From positions 1 through 52,668 of the forward strand of contig CALVCY010000071.1 of assembly GCA_944326175.1 (NCBI GenBank): a stretch of 52,668 bases of DNA, given 5' to 3'. Under the pieces are notes generated by a model. It worked only from the letters and a program-made list of their open reading frames with translations. It searched no databases and was not told the DNA's origin. Shown here one piece after another: positions 33,790-42,750 of this stretch (position 1 is its first letter; each line of letters begins with the position of its first letter). Source of the stretch: an uncultured Erysipelotrichaceae bacterium. GTDB taxonomy: Bacteria > Bacillota_I > Bacilli_A > Erysipelotrichales > Erysipelotrichaceae. Both the position numbers and the translations under genes were made by a program.

Positions 33790-33987
33790 TTACGCTTTGG
33801 CAACGCTTTGTGCTTTCAACGTTCTCAGTGCGCGTGCAGAAATGCGAACCTTGGTGGGTTTCCCGTCCACCATGATCGTTGCTTTTTGTAAATTCACATT
33901 CCATTTGCGACGTGTGGCACGTAATGAGTGTGAACGTCTATTGCCGCTTAAGGCTTTCTTGCCGGTGATGGCACAAACTCTAGACAC
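33790..33987 (-). CDS. rpmB: Ribosomal protein L28
   Basis: A 65-residue L28 of the large ribosomal subunit ([41 protein letters not shown]). The start codon is GTG, placed by GGGAGGG upstream. In Bacillus the gene also stands near prkC-thiN; here it is on the opposite strand to them. Confidence 0.95.
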   Translation of the reverse strand: MSRVCAITGKKALSGNRRSHSLRATRRKWNVNLQKATIMVDGKPTKVRISARALRTLKAQSVAKA

Positions 33988-34147
33988 TTTACAAACCCTC
34001 CCTTCATCAAATGCTTGATTACTTTATCATGACTTAACGTCCATTGCAACCGATAATTTTGACCATCATTCCCGATTTTCTTCGATTTTTACACGGATAC
34101 TTCTCCGCTTGGAAATGATTTTTACAAAGGTATGTCCGCTTTTTTGC

Positions 34148-34175
34148 TTGCACAAACCCGTTTCATCGATATACT
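34148..34175 (+). promoter_or_regulatory. Probable promoter of ftsA-ftsZ
   Basis: TTGCAC (34148-34153), 16 bases, TATACT (34170-34175). Confidence 0.5.
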
Positions 34176-34226
34176 TTTACCGTGCTTTGTGATAATCTTT
34201 TAACTAGATTATGAAAGGGTGTGAAC

Positions 34227-35480
34227 ATGAGTAAACAGATTTACGCCGGACTGGAAGTGGCCGACCATGAAGTCCGTCTGATCGTCGGTGAATTTTACAA
34301 TACCCGTTTGAATATATTGAAAGTTGAACGCGTGGACTGCGACGGTATCCAAGCCGATCAAGTCAGCGATAAATCCGCAGTGACCCAATCCATCAAGTTG
34401 GCATTATCCAATATTGAAAAGAATATGGGGATCCCAGTCAAAAAAGTGATCCTTTCCATCCCCGGTGTCAACGTGTCTCGCGCCCATATCAAGGAAAAAG
34501 TGGCGCTCAATTCGGTCAATAAACAGGCGACCTATCACGATATCCGGCGGGCAATGAGTGCCGCCATGCGTCATGTCAATGTGCCTAAAAACTGTGAGAT
34601 CGTACAGGTCAGTTGCGTCAAATATTATTGCAATGGTATTTCCACCCGCCGCTGCCCAATCGATGAAACGTTAGATGATCTATCGATTTTGATGGATGTA
34701 TATTTTGCAGATCGTAACTTCATGTATGATCTGGTCAGCAGTGTCGAAAATGCCGGTGTTTCCGTCATGTCCATTTTCCTAGATGGTTATGCCATCGGCA
34801 AAGAAGCCGCATTATTCGAACAATCCATGGATAAATACATCATCCTGTTGGATGGTCAATACCATACCACTCGTATGTCTTTATTCTCGGATGGCCGATT
34901 GGTCAATTTCATGACATTGCCATTGGGATTGGAATCCATGGTGAATGCATTGGATGAGCGTTATCATTTGGGTTTCAAAGTCGCGACCCGATTGGTCAAA
35001 TACAATGTGCGGCTCAATGCTGAATTGCGTAGCAGTCAAACTTGCTATGTCTGGGCAGATGGAGATACGACGCGTACTATTAGCGAAAAGGGTATTTATG
35101 AATGCATCGAAACCCCATTGCAGCAATGGTTGCAGATGGTCAAGAAATCGATCGATCCGATCCTTTCTGCCGGTAAAGCCGTGGTCATCATTACAAATGA
35201 TATGGCTGAGTTGCAAGGCATCAGTGATGTCTTATCGGATACCTTGAACAATGAGGTCAAAACCTATGCGCCCGAAACACTTGGAATTCGAAATCCAGGT
35301 TTGACAACGGCCGCGGGATTGTTCTATGCTTATAAAGATTTATTGGAAATCAACGGACGAAATGATACCAGTGTTGATGTGAATACCTTTGCTCGTCTGG
35401 TCGATATCCGCTCCGAAGAATTCAAGGAAATGACCATTACCAATAAGTTAAGAAATGCACTTCTACAGGGGAAGAAATAG
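34227..35480 (+). CDS. ftsA: FtsA-like cell division protein
   Basis: A 417-residue actin-fold protein of the FtsA family that tethers FtsZ to the membrane. N-terminal GLEVADHEVRLIVGEF is the first phosphate loop; IPGVNVSRAHIKEKVALN belongs to the 1C domain typical of FtsA. The first and last thirds are more divergent than in Bacillus FtsA, and a clear C-terminal amphipathic helix is short (TITNKLRNALLQGKK). The start at 34227 follows AAAGGGTG; a GTG two codons earlier overlaps the RBS. It lies 18 bases before ftsZ. Confidence 0.88.
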   Translation: MSKQIYAGLEVADHEVRLIVGEFYNTRLNILKVERVDCDGIQADQVSDKSAVTQSIKLALSNIEKNMGIPVKKVILSIPGVNVSRAHIKEKVALNSVNKQATYHDIRRAMSAAMRHVNVPKNCEIVQVSCVKYYCNGISTRRCPIDETLDDLSILMDVYFADRNFMYDLVSSVENAGVSVMSIFLDGYAIGKEAALFEQSMDKYIILLDGQYHTTRMSLFSDGRLVNFMTLPLGLESMVNALDERYHLGFKVATRLVKYNVRLNAELRSSQTCYVWADGDTTRTISEKGIYECIETPLQQWLQMVKKSIDPILSAGKAVVIITNDMAELQGISDVLSDTLNNEVKTYAPETLGIRNPGLTTAAGLFYAYKDLLEINGRNDTSVDVNTFARLVDIRSEEFKEMTITNKLRNALLQGKK

Positions 35481-35498
35481 TCAAGAGAGGACAAACAT

Positions 35499-36560
35499 AT
35501 GGCTGATTTAACCTACAATCAAATTGCGCGGATCAAAGTGTTCGGCATCGGTGGTGCTGGATGCAATGCTGTCGCCCGCATGGTCCGTGAAGGTGTTCAG
35601 GGCGTGGATTTTTATGTATGCAATACCGACATGCAAGTACTCGATGCTTCACCATGCGGTAATAAATTAGTACTTGGCAAAGACGGATTAGGAGCCGGCG
35701 GAAATCCTGAAAACGGTCGTAAAGCTGCATTGGAGAGCGAAGAAGAAGTACGCAAAGCCATGGAAGGCAGCGATATGATTTTCTTGACCTGTGGTTTAGG
35801 TGGTGGTACCGGAACCGGTGCGATTCCTGTGTTCGCCAAAATTGCTAAGGAATTGGGTGCATTGACCGTTGCCATCGTGACCAAACCATTTACTTTTGAA
35901 GGGCGCAGACGTAAAAACAATGCCGAAACTGGGTTAAAGGAATTGCGTGAATATATCGATTCATTGATCGTGATCAGCAATGATCGTCTGCTGGAAGTGA
36001 TCGGTCATATTCCGTTTGAACAATCTTTCCAGGAAGCCGATAATATCCTGCGTCAATCCGTTCAGACCATTACGGATTTGATTGCTGTTCCGGCATTAAT
36101 CAACCTGGATTTTGCGGATGTCAAGAGCATCATGGAAAATCAGGGTGAAGCCTTGATCGGTATCGGTATGGCCGAAGGTGAAAACAAAGCCACGGAAGCT
36201 GCAGCGCGTGCCATTTCTTCGCCGCTTTTGGAAGGGGATGTGCGTGGTGCCCATAATGCGATCGTTAACGTGACTGGTGGTTCGGGCATGACACTGTATG
36301 ACTCCAGTGAAGTGATCGAGTACATTCGTGAAGCTGCTGGAACCGAAATCGATATCATCTATGGTGTGGCCGTCAATGACAAATTGGGCGATGCGATCAT
36401 CGTGACCATCATCGCGACAGGATTCGATACACCCGAGGTCGTCGAAGAAACCGATACTTTGAGTAATCATGTTTCCTTCGAAGCGAGCAATGCGGCGGTG
36501 GATGAAAAAGAAGATGAGGATGATTCCAACATCCCGACATTCTTCCGTCAAATCGACTAA
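35499..36560 (+). CDS. ftsZ: FtsZ cell division GTPase
   Basis: A 353-residue tubulin-like GTPase forming the Z ring. GTP-binding: GIGGAGCNAV and the signature GLGGGTGTGAIP; the T7 loop is NLDFADVKSIM. The C-terminal linker is very short and acidic (about 25 residues) and ends in IPTFFRQID, the peptide that binds FtsA. It is followed by a terminator at 36571. Confidence 0.97.
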   Translation: MADLTYNQIARIKVFGIGGAGCNAVARMVREGVQGVDFYVCNTDMQVLDASPCGNKLVLGKDGLGAGGNPENGRKAALESEEEVRKAMEGSDMIFLTCGLGGGTGTGAIPVFAKIAKELGALTVAIVTKPFTFEGRRRKNNAETGLKELREYIDSLIVISNDRLLEVIGHIPFEQSFQEADNILRQSVQTITDLIAVPALINLDFADVKSIMENQGEALIGIGMAEGENKATEAAARAISSPLLEGDVRGAHNAIVNVTGGSGMTLYDSSEVIEYIREAAGTEIDIIYGVAVNDKLGDAIIVTIIATGFDTPEVVEETDTLSNHVSFEASNAAVDEKEDEDDSNIPTFFRQID

Positions 36561-36570
36561 TTCAGTAATC

Positions 36571-36597
36571 AAAGGCGATGCGAAGCATCGCCTTTTC
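36571..36597 (+). terminator. ftsZ terminator
   Basis: AAAGGCGATGC (36571-36581), loop GAA, GCATCGCCTTT (36585-36595). Confidence 0.85.
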
Positions 36598-36685
36598 CGT
36601 TGCTCAATTCGATCATGAAAATTGTTTCATAAACAAATTCAAAACGTTCTTTTCGTAACGTTTGGTCAATGTCTATACTAATGAC

Positions 36686-36942
36686 AGAAGCAGTGAAGAG
36701 AATAGTAGGATCGCAAGTCGATCATCAGAGAGTTGTCGGTCGGTGCAAGACAATGATCAAAAGCGATGTGAAGATGGCCTTGGAGCTTCAAAACTGAATC
36801 GTTAGGTTTTGACGTTGTCCCAACGTTACACGGGAAGAGTATGATGGTACTCGGTGAGGAAACCGACAGTGATGCGGTTTTGAAAGCAAAGGTGGTAACA
36901 CGATATATTCGTCCTTTCGATATCAGTCGAAAGGTTTTTTAT
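36686..36942 (+). promoter_or_regulatory. T-box riboswitch, Met specifier
   Basis: Stem I shows the AGAGAGTTGTCGGTCGGTGCAAGAC region, and the specifier strand GTGAAGATGGCC presents ATG (36774-36776) followed by a purine. The T-box bulge is in AAGGTGGTAACACG (about 36888-36901), where TGGT can pair with the ACCA end of tRNA-Met. The terminator is CCTTTCGA (36913-36920)/TCGAAAGG (36927-36934) plus a T run. It lets uncharged tRNA-Met switch on the metNIQ operon. A TATACT -10 lies at 36674-36679. Confidence 0.88.
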
Positions 36943-36970
36943 TTTTATCCAATAGAAAAGGAGGCAACGG

Positions 36971-38002
36971 ATGATCGAACTGAATCATGTATCGAAAACA
37001 TTTGCCAGTAAAAACGGAAGCGTTCATGCAGTCAATGATGTGTCATTAACGATTGAAACCGGAACGATCTACGGGTTGATCGGTTACTCGGGAGCTGGGA
37101 AAAGTACGTTGATCCGCATGATCAATTTATTAGAAAAACCAGATCGGGGTTCCGTAATCGTGGATGGTGTGGATCTAACTCAATTAAGTCCGGTTGAATT
37201 AAGAAAAAAACGTCAAAAGATCGGAATGATCTTCCAACACTTCAATTTGATGCAAGCATTGACGATCGAAGCAAATGTGGCATTCCCATTGCGTAAAAGT
37301 GGGCTCAGTAAATTTGAAATCACACAAAAAGTGAATCATTTGCTTTCGTTGGTGGAACTAACGGACAAAGCGAAAAACTACCCGAATCAATTGAGTGGTG
37401 GGCAGAAACAACGGGTGGCCATTGCACGGGCATTGGCCAATGATCCAACCATTCTATTATGTGATGAAGCCACTTCGGCATTGGATCCACAAACGACGGA
37501 AAGCATATTGGCGTTATTGAAGAAATTGCATGCATCCCTTGGTCTGACCATCGTTTTGATCACCCATCAGATGAGTGTGATCAAAACCATTGCTAAAAAA
37601 GTGGCCATCATGGAAAACGGATCCATCGTGGAACAAGGCAATGTCTATGATATCTTTGCTGCACCGAAAGCAACGATAACAAAAAAGTTCGTGGATTCGA
37701 CGACCCAGATGGCATCGATCACATCCTTGATCGATGCCGGATATGAATTGCTGCAGTGTGATGCAAATGAACAATTGATCCAATTGACCTATATTGCAGA
37801 CAGCGCAGCACAAGCACTGATTTCCAAAGTCAGTCGAATGTACAATGTGGATTGCAATATCGTATTTGGAACAGTGGAAGTCATCGATGGTAAACCATTG
37901 GGTCAATTGATCGTCAAAGTCAAAGGGGATCCAAAGGATATGGTTTCAACCATTGATACGATCCGTCAAGCCAATGTGAAAGTGGAGGTGATCAAATCAT
38001 GA
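36971..38002 (+). CDS. metN: Methionine ABC importer ATPase
   Basis: A 343-residue ATPase of the MetNIQ importer. Walker A GYSGAGKSTL, signature LSGGQKQRVAIARA, Walker B ILLCDEATSALDP. A C-terminal NIL domain (about 265-343) senses methionine and inhibits transport. It is controlled by the T-box upstream and overlaps metI by four bases. Confidence 0.95.
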   Translation: MIELNHVSKTFASKNGSVHAVNDVSLTIETGTIYGLIGYSGAGKSTLIRMINLLEKPDRGSVIVDGVDLTQLSPVELRKKRQKIGMIFQHFNLMQALTIEANVAFPLRKSGLSKFEITQKVNHLLSLVELTDKAKNYPNQLSGGQKQRVAIARALANDPTILLCDEATSALDPQTTESILALLKKLHASLGLTIVLITHQMSVIKTIAKKVAIMENGSIVEQGNVYDIFAAPKATITKKFVDSTTQMASITSLIDAGYELLQCDANEQLIQLTYIADSAAQALISKVSRMYNVDCNIVFGTVEVIDGKPLGQLIVKVKGDPKDMVSTIDTIRQANVKVEVIKS

Positions 38003-38676
38003 TCGAAACATGGTTTCCCCATATGTCCAATCCACGGATGATCGAGGAATTATTAGAGTGTACGTTTGATACCATCGTCATGGTGTTGGCCAGTGCAGTG
38101 ATTTCATTCCTATTTGGATTGATCGTCGGAGTGGTCTTGACTATAACGAAATCGGATGGGTTACATCCCAATAAAGTGATCTTCAATATCTTGGATAAAA
38201 CCATCAATGTCCTGCGTTCCATCCCATTTTTGATCCTGATCATGATCTTGATCCCGGTGACTCGGTTGATCATGGGCACATCCATCGGTGTCACCGGTGC
38301 CATCTTTCCACTGATCATTGGGACCATACCCTTTTATGCCCGACAGATCGAATCGGTATTGAGTGAGGTCGATCATGGTCTGATCGAAGCCAGTGAAGCC
38401 ATGGGCTGTAGCACATCGCAGATCATCATCCACGTGATGTTGCATGAATCCATTCCCTCTATCGTACGTGTTTCCATGATCACATTGGTCAATCTGATCG
38501 GTTTGACCGCCATGGCCGGTGCGGTCGGTGCCGGGGGTCTCGGTGATTTTGCCATCCGCTATGGTTATCAGAATTACCAAACGGATTCATTATGGGTCTC
38601 ATTGGTTATGATCCTATTGTTGGTTTCCATCGTTCAATGTGTCGGTGGGATCATCGTTAAGAAAACTACACATTGA
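37999..38676 (+). CDS. metI: Methionine ABC importer permease
   Basis: A 225-residue permease with five or six membrane helices and the coupling loop EASEAMGCSTSQIIIHVMLHESIPSI. It carries the MetI-type segment GLTAMAGAVGAGGLGDFAIRYGY in parts. It lies between metN and metQ. Confidence 0.95.
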   Translation: MIETWFPHMSNPRMIEELLECTFDTIVMVLASAVISFLFGLIVGVVLTITKSDGLHPNKVIFNILDKTINVLRSIPFLILIMILIPVTRLIMGTSIGVTGAIFPLIIGTIPFYARQIESVLSEVDHGLIEASEAMGCSTSQIIIHVMLHESIPSIVRVSMITLVNLIGLTAMAGAVGAGGLGDFAIRYGYQNYQTDSLWVSLVMILLLVSIVQCVGGIIVKKTTH

Positions 38677-38708
38677 ATCAAGTTCGATCGTTGAAGGAGG
38701 AATAAGAA

Positions 38709-39539
38709 ATGAACAAGACGATAGCAAAACTAGCACTCTGCGTACTTTCATTGACATTAGTTGGTTGTGGCAGTGGTCAAACCAGTGATAAGGATGGTGT
38801 CACCACTGTAACCGTGGGTGTCGTTGGGGAATACAATGCCCAATGGGATACCGTCAATGAATTGCTCAAAGACCAAAATATTCAGGTGGAATTGGTCAAA
38901 TTCAGTGAATACGTTGCCCCCAATCGTGCACTTGATGAAGGCTCGATCGATATGAATGCGTTCCAAACGCATACATATCTGGAAGATGAGATCAATAAAC
39001 TGGGCTATGACATTACCCCCATTGGCGATACCATCCTGGCACCACTCGCCATGTTTCCGAATACCGATAAGATCAACAGTGTCGAAGAAATCCGTGATGG
39101 GGATATCATTGCGATTCCCAGTGATACCACCAACGGTGGCAGAGCGTTGAAGTTATTGGAAGCTGCTGGTTTGATCACAGTGGATCCATCTGTTGGGTAT
39201 ACCCCAACGGTGATGGATATTACCGATTATGCGGTGGATATAGAAATCATCACGGCCGAATCGGCCACATTAGCGAATCTATTGCCCGATTGTTCAGCAG
39301 CCATCATCAATGGTGGCAATGCCGTTACGGCTGGATTGAATCCGATCAATGACAGTATTTTGATCGAAGACATCAATACGATCGATAACGTCGATTCCTT
39401 GCGCAATTGCATCGTCGTACGCAGTGAAGATGCAGATAATGCAATCTATCAAGCCATCGTGGATGCTTATCAAACCACTGAAGTGGCGGATACACTTGAA
39501 GAAGCATATGGCGGGGCTTTCTTGCCAGCATGGGAGTAA
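38709..39539 (+). CDS. metQ: Methionine-binding lipoprotein
   Basis: A 276-residue NlpA/MetQ substrate-binding lipoprotein. Lipobox LTLVGCGSG with Cys about 20. Family motifs: NAFQTHTYLEDE, PSDTTNGGRALKLLEAAGLI and GGNAVTAGLNP. AAGGAGGA precedes the start. It delivers methionine to MetNI. Confidence 0.95.
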   Translation: MNKTIAKLALCVLSLTLVGCGSGQTSDKDGVTTVTVGVVGEYNAQWDTVNELLKDQNIQVELVKFSEYVAPNRALDEGSIDMNAFQTHTYLEDEINKLGYDITPIGDTILAPLAMFPNTDKINSVEEIRDGDIIAIPSDTTNGGRALKLLEAAGLITVDPSVGYTPTVMDITDYAVDIEIITAESATLANLLPDCSAAIINGGNAVTAGLNPINDSILIEDINTIDNVDSLRNCIVVRSEDADNAIYQAIVDAYQTTEVADTLEEAYGGAFLPAWE

Positions 39540-40712
39540 ATGATGGATTATCATATTCATCCATTGGTTGAAAAGTATCGGGATCGCACCATTGAAAACC
39601 GACGTTATCTGCATGCACATCCGGAATTGAGTCTTCATGAATACCATACCGCATCCTGGATCGAAGTACAATTGGATGCCCATGGTATCGACCATTACCG
39701 GATCGGTCAAACCGGGGTATTGGGGATCATTCATCATGGAAATGGTCCAACCATTGCTTTACGGGCCGATATCGATGCGTTAGCGATCCAAGACCTCAAA
39801 GCAGATTGTAGCTATGCCAGTAAAGTGGATGGCGTCATGCATGCTTGCGGGCATGACGCCCATACCGCCGCATTGTTGACCACGGCGTTTATTCTTAAAG
39901 ATCATCAGACATCATTGAACGGAACGGTTAAATTGTTTTTCCAGCAAAGTGAAGAAAACGGACAAGGTGCGCGTCAATTCATTGCACATCATTGCCTGGA
40001 TGATGTAGATTTCATCCTGGCATATCATGGTGCCAGTGAGTATCACGTTGGGGAAGTGTATATCACACCGGGTGGAAACAATGCATCCTGTGATTATTTC
40101 AAGGTGGAAGTGGTCGGGACCAGCGCCCATGTGGCCAATCCGGAAAAGGGGAAGGATGCATTGACTGCCGCTTGCAATATGGTCATTTCTTTGCAATCGA
40201 TCGTATCCAGAATGGTTTCACCATTGGATAGTGTGGTGCTAGGGATCGGTACATTCAACAGTGGAAATAGTTACAATGTCATAGCTGATCATGCATCGTT
40301 TGAAGGAACCATCCGTTGCTTTGATCAAATCACTCGAAAGATGGTACAGGACAAACTGATATCTTTGGTCCAATCCATGGCATCTTATTACGGATGTCAT
40401 GGATCTGTAAGCATCGAAAGTTATGCCGATCCATTGATCAATACTTCATCAAATTGTGATCGAATCACACCGTATGCGATCGATATCGTTGGTTTAGACC
40501 ATGTGCATCATGACCGTCCCAAATCATTGGCTGCTGATGATATGGCGGACTATCTACAACGCATCGATGGTTGTTACATGTACATCGGTACCCATGATGA
40601 GCGCGCTAACACCCAATTGCCACATCATCAGGGATATTATGATCTCAATGAAGATTCGATGTTGATCGCCAGTAGCGTCATGATCGAGTATGTGTTTGAT
40701 ACCCTGCATTAA
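39540..40712 (+). CDS. M20 family metal-dependent amidohydrolase
   Basis: A 390-residue peptidase M20/amidohydrolase of the N-acyl-amino-acid deacylase group. Metal ligands lie in HACGHDAHTAALL, SEENGQGARQFI and a later HHGC-like site; LRADIDALAIQD and HAHPELS are typical. It follows metQ with no gap, inside the Met-regulated operon, so a role in releasing methionine from N-acyl-methionine is inferred. A 10-bp hairpin (39831-39840/39851-39860) covers the HACGHDAH codons. Confidence 0.88.
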   Translation: MMDYHIHPLVEKYRDRTIENRRYLHAHPELSLHEYHTASWIEVQLDAHGIDHYRIGQTGVLGIIHHGNGPTIALRADIDALAIQDLKADCSYASKVDGVMHACGHDAHTAALLTTAFILKDHQTSLNGTVKLFFQQSEENGQGARQFIAHHCLDDVDFILAYHGASEYHVGEVYITPGGNNASCDYFKVEVVGTSAHVANPEKGKDALTAACNMVISLQSIVSRMVSPLDSVVLGIGTFNSGNSYNVIADHASFEGTIRCFDQITRKMVQDKLISLVQSMASYYGCHGSVSIESYADPLINTSSNCDRITPYAIDIVGLDHVHHDRPKSLAADDMADYLQRIDGCYMYIGTHDERANTQLPHHQGYYDLNEDSMLIASSVMIEYVFDTLH

Positions 40713-40720
40713 TACACATA

Positions 40721-40746
40721 ACCACACCCAAGGGTGTGGTTTTTGT
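40721..40746 (+). terminator. met operon terminator
   Basis: ACCACACCC (40721-40729) and GGGTGTGGT (40732-40740) followed by T residues. Confidence 0.85.
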
Positions 40747-40792
40747 AATGGCGATGGTATGATGGTACTAATCATATCAGAAGGAGTATCCC

Positions 40793-41617
40793 ATGAATCG
40801 TAAAAACCAAATCCAAGACGCTGTCGAATTTATTCATTCCAAAATCCAATTCACACCGGATCTGGCCATTGTATTAGGCTCCGGTTTAGGTGGTCTGGCG
40901 GATAAAATCCATGAGCCGATCTATATCCCATATGCGGATGTTCCCCACTTCCCCGTATCCACTGCGCCCGGTCATGCCGGACGATTCGTTGCTGGGAAAC
41001 TGGGTAACAAAAAAGTATTGGCCATGCAGGGACGCTTTCATTACTATGAAGGCTACGATATGTCCACGATCGCTTTGCCGGTACAGGTTTTAAAAGCATT
41101 GGGTACGCAAGCATTGGTGTTGACCAATGCTGCGGGTGGGATCAATTTAGATTTTACGGTTGGAGATTTCATGTTGATCAAGGATCACATCAATTTGATG
41201 GGAAATAACCCACTTCGTGGCCGCAATGATGACACCATCGGTCCCCGTTTCTTTGACATGAGTCATGTCTATGATAAAGATTTTCAACAGATCGCTCGTG
41301 ATTGTGCCAAGGCATTGGATATCGATTTGAAGGAAGGTGTTTATGTTGGTTTTATGGGACCCAGTTATGAAACACCTGCTGAAATCAACGCCTTCCGTTT
41401 GCTTGGTGGCGATGCGGTCGGTATGAGCACAGTGCCGGAAGTCATCGCTGCCGCGCATTGTGGCTTACCGGTATTGGCCATGAGTTTGATCACCAATATG
41501 GCGGCAGGCATCAAGGATGAAACGTTATCCGGAGATGATGTGGTCGAAACAGCCAGACAAAAGGGTGAAGTCTTTGAAAGATTGGTGATTTCGATCGTTA
41601 GCGCCATGCATTTTTGA
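40793..41617 (+). CDS. punA: Purine nucleoside phosphorylase
   Basis: A 274-residue trimeric-type purine nucleoside phosphorylase, cleaving (deoxy)inosine and guanosine to base and sugar phosphate. Motifs: VLGSGLGG (phosphate loop), MQGRFHYYEGY, LTNAAGGIN, GPSYETPAEI and VGMSTVPEVI. AGAAGGAG precedes the start. The adenosine deaminase gene follows, giving a purine salvage pair. Confidence 0.94.
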   Translation: MNRKNQIQDAVEFIHSKIQFTPDLAIVLGSGLGGLADKIHEPIYIPYADVPHFPVSTAPGHAGRFVAGKLGNKKVLAMQGRFHYYEGYDMSTIALPVQVLKALGTQALVLTNAAGGINLDFTVGDFMLIKDHINLMGNNPLRGRNDDTIGPRFFDMSHVYDKDFQQIARDCAKALDIDLKEGVYVGFMGPSYETPAEINAFRLLGGDAVGMSTVPEVIAAAHCGLPVLAMSLITNMAAGIKDETLSGDDVVETARQKGEVFERLVISIVSAMHF

Positions 41618-41638
41618 TCCCTATGATAAAATGATGCA

Positions 41639-41668
41639 AAGGAGAGGGTGGTTTGACCACCGAATATG
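41639..41668 (+). promoter_or_regulatory. RBS separated from the start by a hairpin
   Basis: The only good Shine-Dalgarno (AAGGAGAGG, 41639-41647) lies about 18 bases from the ATG at 41666, too far for normal use. Between them is GGTGGT-TTG-ACCACC (41647-41661). An in-frame TGA at 41654 rules out an upstream start. Folding of the palindrome would bring the two to a working distance. Confidence 0.6.
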
Positions 41669-42691
41669 ATGATGCGTTATCATTTTCCCAAAGCTGAACT
41701 CCATCTGCATCTGGATGGTTCCATCAATCCAAAACTGGCTTATACCCTAGCTAAACAATTGGATCTGATCCAACCCAATGAAGACTATCCATCTTTTGCC
41801 CATCGCATGATCGTTCCCCACGACGTGCGCGATCTTTCAGCCTATCTTTCCTGCTTTGATCTGCCATTGGCATTATTGCAACATCGCCAAGCCATCGTTG
41901 AATGCACCTATGATTTGATCAAACGGCTCAGTGATGAAGGCATCGTTTATGCGGAAGTGCGCTTTGCACCTCAATATCATCTGCAAAAAGGATTATCCCA
42001 ACAGGATGCATTGGATGCTGTACTTGAAGGGGTTGAAAAAGCTAAAGCGGAAGGGTTACCGATTCAAATCGGTATCATTTGTTGCATGATGATCGACCCA
42101 CTTCAGAACAATGATGCACTCAATTGGACCACATTGGATCTTGTAGAGCATTATCTTGGCAAAGGGGTCGTGGCCATTGATCTAGCTGGCGCCGAAGGAG
42201 CCGTCGCCATGGATCATTATCGTCCGTTTTTTGAAAAAGCCAAATCGTTGCATATCCCCTACACGATCCATGCTGGGGAAGCCGGAGGAGCGGATCATGT
42301 GCGTAAGGCCATCGAAATGGGAGCAAAACGGATCGGTCATGGTGGCAATTGCATCCATGATCCATCCGTCGTGGAACTGGTCAAAACCAATGATGCGACA
42401 TTGGAAATGTGTCCGACCAGCAATGTGCATTGTAAAAACCAACCATCTTATTCCGATCATCCGTTAAAACCGTTATACCAACAAGGGGTCAAAGTCAGTG
42501 TATCTTGTGATAATCGGACCTTATCGGACATCACGTTGATGGATGAGTACGACCATCTGATCGATGATATGGGATTGAGTCTATCCGACATCATCCAGAT
42601 GAATATCTATGCCTTCGAAGCGGCTTTTGGTTTGACAACTTCACAAAAACAGGACTATATCGCTCAATTGAGACCATTACTTCATCACTGA
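41666..42691 (+). CDS. add: Adenosine deaminase
   Basis: A 341-residue zinc enzyme converting adenosine to inosine. Motifs: ELHLHLDGSI, VRFAPQ, HAGEAGGADHV, GHGGNCIHD, CPTSNVHC and SCDNRTLSD. Closest to true adenosine deaminases rather than adenine deaminases, though substrate is inferred. Three consecutive ATG codons begin the frame; the first is used here. It pairs with punA upstream. Confidence 0.93.
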   Translation: MMMRYHFPKAELHLHLDGSINPKLAYTLAKQLDLIQPNEDYPSFAHRMIVPHDVRDLSAYLSCFDLPLALLQHRQAIVECTYDLIKRLSDEGIVYAEVRFAPQYHLQKGLSQQDALDAVLEGVEKAKAEGLPIQIGIICCMMIDPLQNNDALNWTTLDLVEHYLGKGVVAIDLAGAEGAVAMDHYRPFFEKAKSLHIPYTIHAGEAGGADHVRKAIEMGAKRIGHGGNCIHDPSVVELVKTNDATLEMCPTSNVHCKNQPSYSDHPLKPLYQQGVKVSVSCDNRTLSDITLMDEYDHLIDDMGLSLSDIIQMNIYAFEAAFGLTTSQKQDYIAQLRPLLHH

Positions 42692-42703
42692 CAAACCCAT
42701 ATC

Positions 42704-42750
42704 GACACCATCGTTTCATGGTAAAATGAACACCATGAAACGATGGTGTC
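42704..42750. repeat. 18-bp perfect inverted repeat across a gene start
   Basis: Left arm 42704-42721, loop TAAAATGAACA (42722-42732), right arm 42733-42750, followed by TTTTCTT. It looks like the add terminator, yet its loop holds the -10 TAAAAT and its right arm holds the start codon of the next gene (42735). Confidence 0.92.

Noticed and set aside
33790..34018. Plus-strand frame over rpmB
   Set aside because: Complement of the clear L28 gene, which has an RBS and full-length match.
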